DNA of 64,000 bases. Origin: Gluconacetobacter tumulisoli. Lineage in GTDB: Bacteria > Pseudomonadota > Alphaproteobacteria > Acetobacterales > Acetobacteraceae. Each line of letters begins with the position of its first letter. Positions within the stretch are counted from its first letter, which is position 1. The stretch covers positions 124,001-188,000 of the forward strand of contig NZ_JABEQM010000002.1 of assembly GCF_014174155.1 (NCBI RefSeq), read 5' to 3'. Under the pieces are notes generated by a model that saw only the letters and a program-made list of their open reading frames with translations, was not told the DNA's origin and ran no database searches. Of the stretch, positions 34,346 to 43,152 are shown in pieces. The position numbers were made by a program, and so were the translations under genes.

Positions 34346-36861
34346 TGCGCGTATCGGGCCTGCGCGCCCTGGCGGTGGCCTTGGGCCTGTCCCCGCTGGG
34401 GGCGCCCCTGCCACCCCCCGCGCGTGCCTCCGCCCCGCCCCCGGCCGACGGGCGCCTGCCCGCGGCGCCACGCGCGACGGGGGCGATGCCGGACGCCAGC
34501 CTGTACCTGGAACTGATCGTCAACCAGCGCGACACCGGCCTGCTGGCCCCGGTCCTGGACCGGCGGGGACATTTCCTGGTCGCCCCGTCCCTGCTGCGCC
34601 GGGCGGGGTTGCCCGTCACGGCGCCCGCCGTCGCGGCCGCGATGGCGGGCCGCTCCCCGGGGGACGACGTCCCGGTGGCGCTGGACGATGTCGCCGGGCT
34701 GCGGGTCGCCTACGATTCCGCCGGCCAGCGCCTGCTGCTGACGGTGCCGGCGGCGTGGCTGCCGCGCCAGACGATCGGCGGCGACCGGATCATGGACCGC
34801 CACCACGCCCGCAGCTCCATGGGTGCCCTGTTCAATTACGACGTCTATGGCAGCACGACCGGCACCACGGGCGCCCTGTCGGCCTGGACCGAGGCCCGGG
34901 CCTTCGGCCGGTTCGGCGCCCTGTCCAGCACCGGCGTCGCGCAGATGGCTCTCGGCGGTGCGGCCGGCGCATCGTTCCGCCGGTACGACACCACCTGGCG
35001 CTGGTCGGACGAGGACCGGGTCATGACGATCGAGGGCGGCGACCTCGTCACCCGCGCCCTGCCCTGGAGCAGCGCGATCCGGCTGGGCGGGGCGCAGGTC
35101 GCGCGCGATTTCGCGGTGCGGCCCGACATCGTCACCTATCCGCTGCCGCGCTTCTCGGGCCAGGCGGCGGTCCCCACCGCCGTGGACCTGTTCATCAACG
35201 GACGCCAGGCCAGCCGCAGCCAGGTTGATCCCGGCCCGTTCACCCTGACGGATGTGCCCTACATCAACGGCGCGGGCGAGGCCACGGTGGTCACCACCGA
35301 CGCGCTGGGCCGGCCGGTGCAGACCTCGGTGCCGTTCTATGTCGCCAGCACGCTGCTGCGGCCGGGCCTGTCGGACTATACCGTGGCGGCGGGGGCGATC
35401 CGGCGGCGCTACGGCATCGCCGATTTCGATTACGGCACCCCGACGCTCAGCGGGTCCTACCGGCGGGGCATCCTGCCGGTCCTGACGCTGGAGGCCCACG
35501 CCGAATTCGCCCCGCAGCTGGCACTGGGCGGGGTTGGCGCGCTGGTGCAGGCCGGCGCCCGGCTGGGCGTGTTCAACGCGGCGGTCAGCGAAAGCCGCCG
35601 CCGCGACAACGGCTATCGCGCGCTGGGCCTGTCGGGCGCGGGCCCGGGCGCGAATGCCGGATGGACGTCCCTGCCCGCCCAGGGCCGCCAATACGACGTC
35701 GGCTACCAGTACACCGCGCGCCGGGTGAACATCAGCGTCCAGCGCATCTGGCGCACGGCGGGCTATACCGACCTGTCGGCGGACGACGCGTCGTCCTACC
35801 GCCTCAGCCGGTCCAGCCTGCAGGCCACCGCCAGCCTGTCGCTGGGCCGCTTCGGCACGCTGGCGGCCGGATATTTCGACATCCGCTCGGACAGCACGGA
35901 ACGGACGCGCCTGATGAACGTCAGCCACACGATCCCGCTGTGGGGCGGGGCCAGCCTGTACCTGTCGGCCAATCGCGCGTTCGGCGCGACGGCCGGGGGA
36001 TACCGCGGCGGATCGGGCGGCGGCGCGTGGTCCGGCACCGCGCAGCTGGTCGTGCCGCTGGCCGGCCTGGGCACCGTCGGCGCCGGGTTCGGCCACGACG
36101 CGACCGGCCAGGACGACGAACAGGCCAGCATCAGCCGCGCGACCCCCGCGCGCGGCGGCCTGGGATGGAATGCGGCCTATGTCCATTACAACGACCGCAA
36201 CCGCGACGGCACGATGCAGGCCAGCCTGACCTGGCGCACCCGCGCGGCGCAGCTCCAGGGCGGGATCTACGGCCCGGTCGCGCAGACCACCGAATGGGCC
36301 GAGGCCAGCGGATCGGTCGTGCTGATGGATGACGATCTGTTCGCGGCCAACCGGGTGCAGGACGGCTTCGTCGTCATCAGCACCGACGGCGTGCCGGGTG
36401 TGCCCGTCCGCTACGAAAACCAGGCCATGGGCCGCACCGACCGGTCGGGACATCTGCTGATGCCCTATGCGACGTCCTATTATCCCGGGAAATACGAGAT
36501 CGATCCCCTGGACCTGCCCGCGAACATGCAGGCCACGACCGTGGCGCAGCGGATCTCGGTCCGCAACGGCAGCGGATATCTGCTGCGCTTTCCCCTGCGG
36601 CGCGTCGTCGCCGCGACCATCCGGCTGGTCGACGCGCCGGGGCGGCCCCTGCCGATGGGCAGCGTGGTCCATGCCGCCGGCGCGACGGCCTATGTCGGCT
36701 GGGACGGCATCGTCTATCTGGACAACATGCAGGCGCGCAATCGCCTGTCTGTCGACCTGCCCGGCGGCGGACACTGCACGGCCGGCGTGACGCTGGACCC
36801 CGCCAGCCCCCGCATCGCGCAGATCGGCCCGCTGCCCTGCGTCGCAGGGGGCACGCCATGA
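34345..36861 (+). CDS. csuD: Outer membrane usher protein (CsuD-like)
   Basis: 838 aa. Usher fold: signal peptide (ALAVALGLSPLGAPLPPPARAS), N-terminal domain with PDASLYLELIVNQRDTGLL, the 24-strand barrel and plug region (SSYRLSRSSLQATASLS, RTRLMNVSHTIPLWGG) and two C-terminal domains (VPVRYENQAMGRTDRSGHLL, NGSGYLLRFPLRRVV, GGHCTAGVTLDP). It exports and polymerises pilin subunits at the outer membrane. Start at ATG 34345 overlaps the chaperone stop (TGATG). An in-frame extension runs upstream to 33649 but overlaps the chaperone gene and is rejected. Confidence 0.93.
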   Translation: MRVSGLRALAVALGLSPLGAPLPPPARASAPPPADGRLPAAPRATGAMPDASLYLELIVNQRDTGLLAPVLDRRGHFLVAPSLLRRAGLPVTAPAVAAAMAGRSPGDDVPVALDDVAGLRVAYDSAGQRLLLTVPAAWLPRQTIGGDRIMDRHHARSSMGALFNYDVYGSTTGTTGALSAWTEARAFGRFGALSSTGVAQMALGGAAGASFRRYDTTWRWSDEDRVMTIEGGDLVTRALPWSSAIRLGGAQVARDFAVRPDIVTYPLPRFSGQAAVPTAVDLFINGRQASRSQVDPGPFTLTDVPYINGAGEATVVTTDALGRPVQTSVPFYVASTLLRPGLSDYTVAAGAIRRRYGIADFDYGTPTLSGSYRRGILPVLTLEAHAEFAPQLALGGVGALVQAGARLGVFNAAVSESRRRDNGYRALGLSGAGPGANAGWTSLPAQGRQYDVGYQYTARRVNISVQRIWRTAGYTDLSADDASSYRLSRSSLQATASLSLGRFGTLAAGYFDIRSDSTERTRLMNVSHTIPLWGGASLYLSANRAFGATAGGYRGGSGGGAWSGTAQLVVPLAGLGTVGAGFGHDATGQDDEQASISRATPARGGLGWNAAYVHYNDRNRDGTMQASLTWRTRAAQLQGGIYGPVAQTTEWAEASGSVVLMDDDLFAANRVQDGFVVISTDGVPGVPVRYENQAMGRTDRSGHLLMPYATSYYPGKYEIDPLDLPANMQATTVAQRISVRNGSGYLLRFPLRRVVAATIRLVDAPGRPLPMGSVVHAAGATAYVGWDGIVYLDNMQARNRLSVDLPGGGHCTAGVTLDPASPRIAQIGPLPCVAGGTP

Positions 36862-37853
36862 CCGGCCGTTGGCGACGGCTCCGGCGGACGCTCCTCCTGC
36901 TGCCGGTCTTCATCCTTCCCGCACTGGCCACGCTCCCCGCCGGGGCCCGGGCGGCGTGCGCCGTCAACAATCCGGGCGCGGCGTCGCTGGGCGCGATCTC
37001 GTCGCTCGAAATCAGCCAGGCGGGCAACCACACCGAAATCAACACCGGATTCACCTGCCCCGGCTCGCTGCTGAGCATCGTATATCCCCAGACGATCCAG
37101 GCGCAGATCACCGCCGCCACCGGCCTGACCGACACGGCCAGCGGCGACACGCTGCCCTTCGCGATCTGCCAGGACAGCGCATGCGCCACGCAGTACGCCG
37201 TCGGCCAGACATTGACCTGGCAGAAGACCAACCTGCTGGACCTGCTGGGCCTGTTCGGGGGCCCGGGCGGCACGCTGCCGCTTTATGTCCAGGTTCCGTC
37301 GGGCAACTACAATGTCGCGGCGGGCACCTATGCCGGCAGCATCACCATCCGCTGGAGCTGGAGCCTCTGCGTCCTGCTGGGCATCGGAAATTTATGCCTG
37401 GCGCCCGACACCGGCAGCACGACCGAAACGCTCGTCCTGTCCCTGACCATCACCGCGGATTGCGACATCGACGCGCCGAACCTGAATTTCGGCGCCGCCC
37501 CCCTGGTGTCCGGCTTCGCCCCGGTCTCGCAGGGCCTGAACGTGCGCTGCACCAGGGGATCGGCCTACAGCGTCGGGCTGGGCGACGGCGGGGCCTATGA
37601 CGGCACCAGCCGCCGCATGCAGGATCCGGCGGGCGATTTCCTGCGCTACGAGATCTACAAGCAGGCGGGCGCCGAACGCTGGGGCGACCAAGGCACGGCC
37701 CGGCGCGCCAGCGCGACCGCCGATTCCAACGCCGGATTGCTGGATGGCGTCACCGCGCAGCAATTCACCTATACCGCGGCCATCCTGACCGGCCAGACCA
37801 CCCCGCCCGCCGGAACCTATGCCGACACCATCGTCGTGGATGTCCAGTTCTAG
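36858..37853 (+). CDS. csuE: Tip adhesin-like protein with two SCPU-type domains (CsuE-like)
   Basis: 331 aa. Signal peptide (RRTLLLLPVFILPALATLPA, cleavage near ARAAC). The C-terminal half is an SCPU domain (TITADCDIDAPNLNFG, NVRCTRGSAYS, GTYADTIVVDVQF); the N-terminal half is a second, larger beta-domain with cysteines (ACAVNNPG, FTCPGSLL, ICQDSACATQY). That two-domain arrangement matches CsuE, the tip subunit of archaic pili. ATGA overlap (36858-36861) with the usher gene shows translational coupling. It ends the operon. Confidence 0.88.
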   Translation: MTGRWRRLRRTLLLLPVFILPALATLPAGARAACAVNNPGAASLGAISSLEISQAGNHTEINTGFTCPGSLLSIVYPQTIQAQITAATGLTDTASGDTLPFAICQDSACATQYAVGQTLTWQKTNLLDLLGLFGGPGGTLPLYVQVPSGNYNVAAGTYAGSITIRWSWSLCVLLGIGNLCLAPDTGSTTETLVLSLTITADCDIDAPNLNFGAAPLVSGFAPVSQGLNVRCTRGSAYSVGLGDGGAYDGTSRRMQDPAGDFLRYEIYKQAGAERWGDQGTARRASATADSNAGLLDGVTAQQFTYTAAILTGQTTPPAGTYADTIVVDVQF

Positions 37854-37896
37854 GACGGCCACGACCGGGGCGGTCGCCCCTGCCCCGCAGCGCCGT

Positions 37897-39132
37897 TCAG
37901 GTGATGGGTCCCCGCATCTCCGCGGCGCCGCTCCGCTTCAGGACGACAACGGCGAGGACATAGACCAGCAGGCCCGTCACGGACAGCAGCGCCCCTCCGG
38001 TCCCCAGCGCGCCGTACCCGAACTGCCGCGCCAGGAGCATGCTGCCGAGCGAGGCGCCCAGGGCGTTCGCTATGTTGAACGCGGAGTGGTTGAGCGAAGC
38101 GGCCAGCGTCTGCGCGTCCCCCGCAAAATCCATCAGCCGCGTCTGAAGCGCGGGACCGAGCGCATTGACGAAGGCCGGAACCAGGAAGACGTCGATCATC
38201 AGGCCGGCGCCGTTATGCAGGACGGCCGGAAAGGCCGCCATCGCAACGGCGCTGCCCGCCAGGGCAAGGACCGCGGCGAGATCGAGATTGCGGTCCACGA
38301 GCCAGGCGCCGGTATTCGTGCCCGCGAGCATCCCGGCCCCCCAGATGATCATGTAGAGCATGACCGCCCATTCCGGGACATGCGTGACGTTCTGCAGCAC
38401 GCTCGTCAGATAGGTATAGACCGCGAACATGCCGCCAAAACCGATGGCGGCGGTCAGGAGCGTCAGCATCACCTGCATGTTGCCCAGCGCCGTCACTTCC
38501 CGCAGGGGCGAGTTCGACCGGTTGGGGCGATCGGCGGGAATATAGCGCCAGACGCCCAGGAAAGTGACGAAGCCGAAAACGCCGATGATCAGATAGGCGA
38601 CCCGCCAGCCGAGATGGTTGGCCGCGAAGGTCGAGAACGGCGCGCCGACGAGCGTCGAGATCGCGATGCCGGACAGCACGCGCCCCACGGCCCAGCCGCG
38701 CCGCGATCGTTCCACCATCGAGGCCGCGACGAGCGCCGAGATCCCGAACAGCGCCCCATGCGGCAGTCCCGTGATGAAGCGCGCGACCTCGACCAGGCCC
38801 GCCGTCGGCATCAGGACGCTCAGGACGTTCCCCAGGCAGAACAGAAGCAGCAGGCAGAGCAGGAGCTCGCGGCGGGACAGCCGCGCGCCGAGAATGGTGA
38901 TGAGCGGCGCACCGACCACCACGCCGAGCGCATAGGCCGTGATCGCATAGCCCGCGTCGGCCGGCGAAAGACGAAGCGACGACGCAAATTCCGGCAGCAT
39001 GCCCATGATGGCGAACTCCCCTGTCCCGACAACGAACGTGCCGAACGTCAGGATAAGGAGGGCGGCCGTTTTCCCGTGCGGCGGCGCAACCTGGGCGACG
39101 CCGTCTTCAGGCAGTACGGTTTCTGATGTCAT
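37897..39132 (-). CDS. MFS transporter (DHA1/AraJ-like)
   Basis: 411 aa, 12 predicted TM segments. MFS motifs: GTFVVGTGEFAIMGML at TM1, the DRxGRR-type loop as ARLSRRELLLCLLL, and a central loop at SNSPLREVTALG. It resembles the AraJ/DHA1 drug-H+ antiporter group (sugar or small-molecule efflux). It lies 27 bases downstream of the GlcG-like gene, same strand, so the two are probably co-transcribed; both are probably controlled by the upstream IclR-family gene. Substrate unknown. No strong ribosome site before ATG 39132. Confidence 0.9.
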   Translation of the reverse strand: MTSETVLPEDGVAQVAPPHGKTAALLILTFGTFVVGTGEFAIMGMLPEFASSLRLSPADAGYAITAYALGVVVGAPLITILGARLSRRELLLCLLLLFCLGNVLSVLMPTAGLVEVARFITGLPHGALFGISALVAASMVERSRRGWAVGRVLSGIAISTLVGAPFSTFAANHLGWRVAYLIIGVFGFVTFLGVWRYIPADRPNRSNSPLREVTALGNMQVMLTLLTAAIGFGGMFAVYTYLTSVLQNVTHVPEWAVMLYMIIWGAGMLAGTNTGAWLVDRNLDLAAVLALAGSAVAMAAFPAVLHNGAGLMIDVFLVPAFVNALGPALQTRLMDFAGDAQTLAASLNHSAFNIANALGASLGSMLLARQFGYGALGTGGALLSVTGLLVYVLAVVVLKRSGAAEMRGPIT

Positions 39133-39159
39133 GGGGAAGTCCGGGAAGAAGGGAAGGGA

Positions 39160-39558
39160 TCAGGCTGCGAGGGCGGTCGCGGCGACGCGCGCGATGGCGA
39201 TATCGTCTTCCGTGCTGGCGCCGGACACGCCGATGGCGCCGAGAAACGTTCCGTCACCCGACTTGAGCACGACGCCGCCACCGAAGCTGGTCAGGCCGCC
39301 ATTGGTGTTTTCCAGCGAATAGGCGTCCCCGCCCGGGCAGGCAATCCGCGCGAAATCGGAACTGTCCATCTGGAACAGGGCCGCCGTCCGCGCCTTCCGG
39401 TTGCTGACATCGATCGCGCCGAGGATGGTGCCCTCCATGCGGATGAACGCCACCGGCCAGGCAGCGGCATCCACGATGGACACGCAGACGGTGACGCCTA
39501 GCCGTTCCGCCTCCGTGCGGGCGGCGGCAAGCATGGCGGTGGCGGAGGAGAGATGCAT
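39160..39558 (-). CDS. GlcG/HbpS-family heme-binding-type protein (DUF336)
   Basis: 132 aa. The whole protein fits the GlcG/HbpS (DUF336) fold: [61 protein letters not shown] and GAIGVSGASTEDDIAIA. Members bind heme or act in glycolate and aromatic-compound operons; function here is unknown. Start at ATG 39558, since the in-frame start at 39609 adds an Arg-rich stretch. Its promoter region (39559-39648) ends at the palindrome 39648-39662, which overlaps the iclR stop. Confidence 0.88.
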   Translation of the reverse strand: MHLSSATAMLAAARTEAERLGVTVCVSIVDAAAWPVAFIRMEGTILGAIDVSNRKARTAALFQMDSSDFARIACPGGDAYSLENTNGGLTSFGGGVVLKSGDGTFLGAIGVSGASTEDDIAIARVAATALAA

Positions 39559-39647
39559 GCGATATGGCCTTCGGTCTTCGCGTAAAAGGCGCACATTAGC
39601 TGCCATCACCGGCGAGGGAATGCGCGACAGGGCGAAATCCGCGTTTA

Positions 39648-39662
39648 TTCAACATTGTTGAA
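39648..39662. promoter_or_regulatory. 15-base palindrome, IclR operator candidate
   Basis: TTCAACATTGTTGAA: perfect palindrome about a central base. It overlaps the end of the iclR gene and lies 90 bases upstream of the GlcG-like start. A near-identical copy lies upstream of iclR (40444-40458). Confidence 0.6.
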
Positions 39663-40380
39663 CGGTCGCGCGCTCGACATGTTTCATCATCATCCAGCCC
39701 AGGCGGGTGAGCCTGTCGCGCGGCAGGCCGGACGCCGGGCCCGTCAGGCTGATGCTGGCCCGCACCTCCCCGTTTTCCCGCCACGGGATGGCCACGCAGT
39801 TCCAGCCGGGGCGGTAGGCCTCGATATCGAGCGCATAGCCCTTGGTGCGGACATCCTCGATACGGCCCAGGATGTCGTCGCCCAGCGCATCGGCGCGGGT
39901 CGCCAGGACGCGTTTGCTCAGGCCGGGAACGAAGGCGAGAAACACCAGCCCGACGGCGGACCGCTCCAGCTTGTCGCGATAACGCATATGCGAGGCATCG
40001 GCCTCCTGCCCGCCCGCCTCCAGGATGTCGAGATAGGCAGCCTCGTCGCCGCTCGGCACGGCCAGGAAGACGGTCGCCCCGCTCTCGCGGGCAATGGCCT
40101 CCAACGCGGGGCGCATGCGCGTGCGCAACGCATTGTCGTCCCCCGCGATGCGGGCGAGGTTCAGGATCCGGCCGCCCAGATGATACCGCATGTCGCCGGG
40201 CCGGCGTTGCACATACCCCAGGTGGTCTAGCGTCTGGAGGATATTGTGGGCCGTCGTCTTTCCAAGCCCGGAGATCGCGGCGATCTGCTGCAGCCGCGCG
40301 CTCCCGCCCGCCTGCGCGATGATCTCCAGGATGGCCGCGGAGCGTTCGATGGACTGGATCAGCTTCGGCGCCTTTTCCAC
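39649..40380 (-). CDS. IclR-family transcriptional regulator
   Basis: 243 aa from GTG 40380. N-terminal winged helix: SIERSAAILEIIAQAGGSAR, LQQIAAISGLGKTTAHNILQ, TLDHLGYVQRR; the C-terminal IclR effector domain follows (RESGATVFLAVPSGDEAAY, RSAVGLVFLAFVPG, NGEVRASISLTGP). GGGGGACGGCCAC precedes the GTG. ATG 40461 is in-frame but would place the operator palindrome inside the coding region; GTG 40380 is preferred. It probably controls the GlcG-MFS operon and itself. Confidence 0.92.
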   Translation of the reverse strand: MEKAPKLIQSIERSAAILEIIAQAGGSARLQQIAAISGLGKTTAHNILQTLDHLGYVQRRPGDMRYHLGGRILNLARIAGDDNALRTRMRPALEAIARESGATVFLAVPSGDEAAYLDILEAGGQEADASHMRYRDKLERSAVGLVFLAFVPGLSKRVLATRADALGDDILGRIEDVRTKGYALDIEAYRPGWNCVAIPWRENGEVRASISLTGPASGLPRDRLTRLGWMMMKHVERATVQQC

Positions 40381-40443
40381 GTGGCCGTCCCCCTGTCGCC
40401 AGACGGCGTCGCGCGGCGCATGATTTCGGCCGATGTCCGAAAG

Positions 40444-40458
40444 TTCAACATAGCTGAA
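40444..40458. promoter_or_regulatory. 15-base near-palindrome, second IclR operator candidate
   Basis: TTCAACATAGCTGAA: matches the 39648 site at 13 of 15 positions, 64 bases upstream of the iclR GTG. Autoregulation is the likely meaning. Confidence 0.55.
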
Positions 40459-40614
40459 CATAGGGGCGTTTCGGGGTCAATGCCCGTCCCCCCGCCGCCC
40501 CCGTCCCCCTTGATGTCAGACCGCCGATGATCCCGGCCCGCCGCGCGGCGCCGAAAAACCACGTCGGGTCGCCAACGGGGGCGGATTCAGAACCCGCCCC
40601 TCAGTACCGGCCTC

Positions 40615-42960
40615 TCAGTCGAAATGCTTGCTCAGGGTGAAGAACACCATCTGCGGCGCCCCGGCCTGGAGGGTCTGGTAGGTGCCGCCGGGGTCGGTCG
40701 CGACGAAGCCGGTGCTGCCGACGGTCGCGACATACTGCTTGTTGAACAGGTTCGTCACGTTCAACTGCATGTCCACCCCGTGCAGGACGCCATGCGGCTG
40801 CTGGAAGCGATAGCCCACGGCAAGGTTGAAGATGGCATTGGGCGCGACATGCTGGTCGTTGGTGTAGGTATAGTACCGCTTGCCCTGGTACTGCATCAGA
40901 ATATTGCCCCACCACGCGCCGTCGTCATAGGAAAGCTGGACATTGGCCATGTTGCGCGGCGTGGCGACCACGTCGCGGCCCTTGGTGGCGATTTCAAGCT
41001 GGCCCGAACCGCTATAGACATTGCTGTCATAGAAGGAATTGTTGAACGCATAGGACCCGTACAGCGACCAGTTCCGCGCCAGGCGCCAGGTCGCCGCGGC
41101 CTCGACGCCGCGCGCGGTGACGCCGCCGACATTGGCCAGCGCCGTGGGGGTGCCCACGATGGCCGAGGACGTCTGCGTCGCCAGCAGCCGGTTTTCGAAT
41201 TCGACGTAATATCCGGTCAGGCTGGCCTGCACGATCCGGTTGTGGAAACGCCAGCCCAGCTCCTCGGTGTTCGACATTTCGGGCTTCAGCTTGCCGCGGA
41301 TGGCATCGAACCCGGCCTGCGACGTGGAAAACGGACCGGCGGTGGCGGCGCTGGTGAAGGCGTTCATGTTGCGCGAATAATCGACGAACACCTCGTTATG
41401 GGCGTCCAGCCGGTCGTTCAGCCCGACCTGCGGCAGGAAGGCGTTCGCCGCCCCGATCGTGCCGGCGGCGAACTGGCTGCCGACGCCGGTCTGCGGATAG
41501 ACGCTGCGCGAGCTGTTATCGACGATCAGCGACTTGAAACCCGCGTATCCCTTCAGGGCCTTCGTGATCTGCCATGTATCCTGCAGATGCGTCTGGTAGG
41601 TGCGGGTCCCGAAGACATAGCCCCACTGGACGACGAACGGGTTGGTGTACCAATGCATCACCGCCGGCCCGGACGTCGCGTCCAGCGGATAGAAGGCGCG
41701 CGATTCCTCGAATATGTTGTTCTCGAACCAGAACCCGCCTTCGATCGTATGATGGCCGACATGATAGGTCAGGCCCGTCAGCAGGCCCTCGCGATGGATG
41801 TCGTAATTGGTGTTCCGCGCGGAAATCGCCCCGCCGCCCAGCGCGGCGGGGGTCGGAACGAACGGGGTGGCGAACAGGCCCTGCCCCTGGTCCAGATGGC
41901 CGTAGACGGTCGCGAACCCGGTCAGGCCGTGCGCCAGGTCCGCATCGACCCGCCCGTAGGACAGCACGTCGTTGCGCTTCCCATCCGAATTCCAGTAGAC
42001 GTCGTTGGGGTCGGTATAACCGCTCGGCAGCGGCCGCCCGGCCTGGTAGGCCCGGGCGACCTGCTGCGCCAGGGCGTAATTTCCCGTGATGTTGTCGACG
42101 TCGTAGCCGAATTGCCGGATCATCGACGGCGACAGGTCCTGATAATCGTTCTGCCGCAGTTCGGACCAGTCGGCGAACAGCGTCACCTTCACATGTTCGC
42201 CGACGGGCTGGATATATTTCGCGTTGGCCTGCTGCTGGCGCTGGATGCCCGACCCCTTCCATTTATTGGCGTCCGACCAGTCATAGCCGACATAGAACCG
42301 GCCGCCGCCGGCCAGCTCCCCGGAATTGACGCGCATGAAGGTGCGATAGGTGCCGGCCGACCCCACCGTGCCCGACACGTCCACGCCGAACCGGCGCGTC
42401 GGGTCGATCGACGAAAAGGTCAGCGTACCGCCCAGATTGTTCGACGCCGCCGTCCCCAGGGCGCCCGCCCCCTGGGCGATCGTCGCGGGACCGTTGTTTT
42501 CCGTCTGCAGGGCGCGGTTGATCGACAGCCCGTTGTCGTTGCCGTAATTGAGGTCGCCCAGCGGCACCCCATCCATGGTGAAGCCCAGCTGGTTCTGCGT
42601 GAACCCCCGGATGATGATCTGCTGCGACCATTCGTAGGCGCCCATCGGGTCGGACGCGCTGAACATGACGCCGGGCAGCTTGGACAGGGTCTTGAACGGG
42701 CTTGTTCCCGGCGCCGTCTTCTGCAGTTCGGACCGCGACAGGGTCTGGACCTGACGCGCCGCGCCCGCACCCAGCACGACCATCGCCTCCATCGCGGGCG
42801 CGGGCTCTTTCGCGGCCGCGACGGGGGGCCGGGCCGGGGATCTGGCGGGCGATCCGGCGGGGGTGGACACCGGCCGCGTCGTGCCGTTCTCCGCCGCCCC
42901 GGCCGCGGAAGACCACAGCACCATCGACGACAGGGCCGTGGTGACGAATAAATTTTTCAT
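40615..42960 (-). CDS. TonB-dependent receptor
   Basis: 781 aa. Signal peptide (MKNLFVTTALSSMVLWSSAA, cleavage near AGAAE), a Pro/Ala-rich linker, the plug domain (SPFKTLSKLPGVMFSASDPM, IIIRGFTQNQLGFTMDGVPL, AQGAGALGTAASNNLGG) and a beta-barrel ending with ...MVFFTLSKHFD, an aromatic terminal strand. It imports a substrate across the outer membrane with energy from TonB. The neighbours on the other side of an AT-rich spacer are phnX and a LysR regulator, which hints at a phosphonate, but the substrate is unknown; no TonB box could be chosen with confidence. Confidence 0.93.
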   Translation of the reverse strand: MKNLFVTTALSSMVLWSSAAGAAENGTTRPVSTPAGSPARSPARPPVAAAKEPAPAMEAMVVLGAGAARQVQTLSRSELQKTAPGTSPFKTLSKLPGVMFSASDPMGAYEWSQQIIIRGFTQNQLGFTMDGVPLGDLNYGNDNGLSINRALQTENNGPATIAQGAGALGTAASNNLGGTLTFSSIDPTRRFGVDVSGTVGSAGTYRTFMRVNSGELAGGGRFYVGYDWSDANKWKGSGIQRQQQANAKYIQPVGEHVKVTLFADWSELRQNDYQDLSPSMIRQFGYDVDNITGNYALAQQVARAYQAGRPLPSGYTDPNDVYWNSDGKRNDVLSYGRVDADLAHGLTGFATVYGHLDQGQGLFATPFVPTPAALGGGAISARNTNYDIHREGLLTGLTYHVGHHTIEGGFWFENNIFEESRAFYPLDATSGPAVMHWYTNPFVVQWGYVFGTRTYQTHLQDTWQITKALKGYAGFKSLIVDNSSRSVYPQTGVGSQFAAGTIGAANAFLPQVGLNDRLDAHNEVFVDYSRNMNAFTSAATAGPFSTSQAGFDAIRGKLKPEMSNTEELGWRFHNRIVQASLTGYYVEFENRLLATQTSSAIVGTPTALANVGGVTARGVEAAATWRLARNWSLYGSYAFNNSFYDSNVYSGSGQLEIATKGRDVVATPRNMANVQLSYDDGAWWGNILMQYQGKRYYTYTNDQHVAPNAIFNLAVGYRFQQPHGVLHGVDMQLNVTNLFNKQYVATVGSTGFVATDPGGTYQTLQAGAPQMVFFTLSKHFD

Positions 42961-43152
42961 GTCGATCCGAATCCGTGCAGTCATGATCAATGAAATCCGA
43001 AAATCCGTCGCGCATTACGCCGCGGATCCTCACAACATTTCTTATCAAGACCCTTATACACAAACCGGAGTGGTCTATTTTTATAGTTTTATGACGTTTT
43101 AAATACTTATTGTCGATCCTATATACCAAATAAATACGAATATCGATTTATC
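42961..43152. promoter_or_regulatory. AT-rich promoter region of the TonB receptor
   Basis: 192 bases, AT-rich from 43060. It contains TATCGATTTA (43141-43150), which is also found in the lysR upstream region (44163-44172). Possible regulator half-site. Confidence 0.4.

Noticed and set aside
34222-36774. 850-codon minus-strand frame opposite the usher
   Set aside because: Length comes from codon bias on the opposite strand; the usher has clear domains and operon coupling.
40624-42951. 775-codon plus-strand frame opposite the TonB receptor
   Set aside because: Antisense shadow of the receptor; no recognisable domain.
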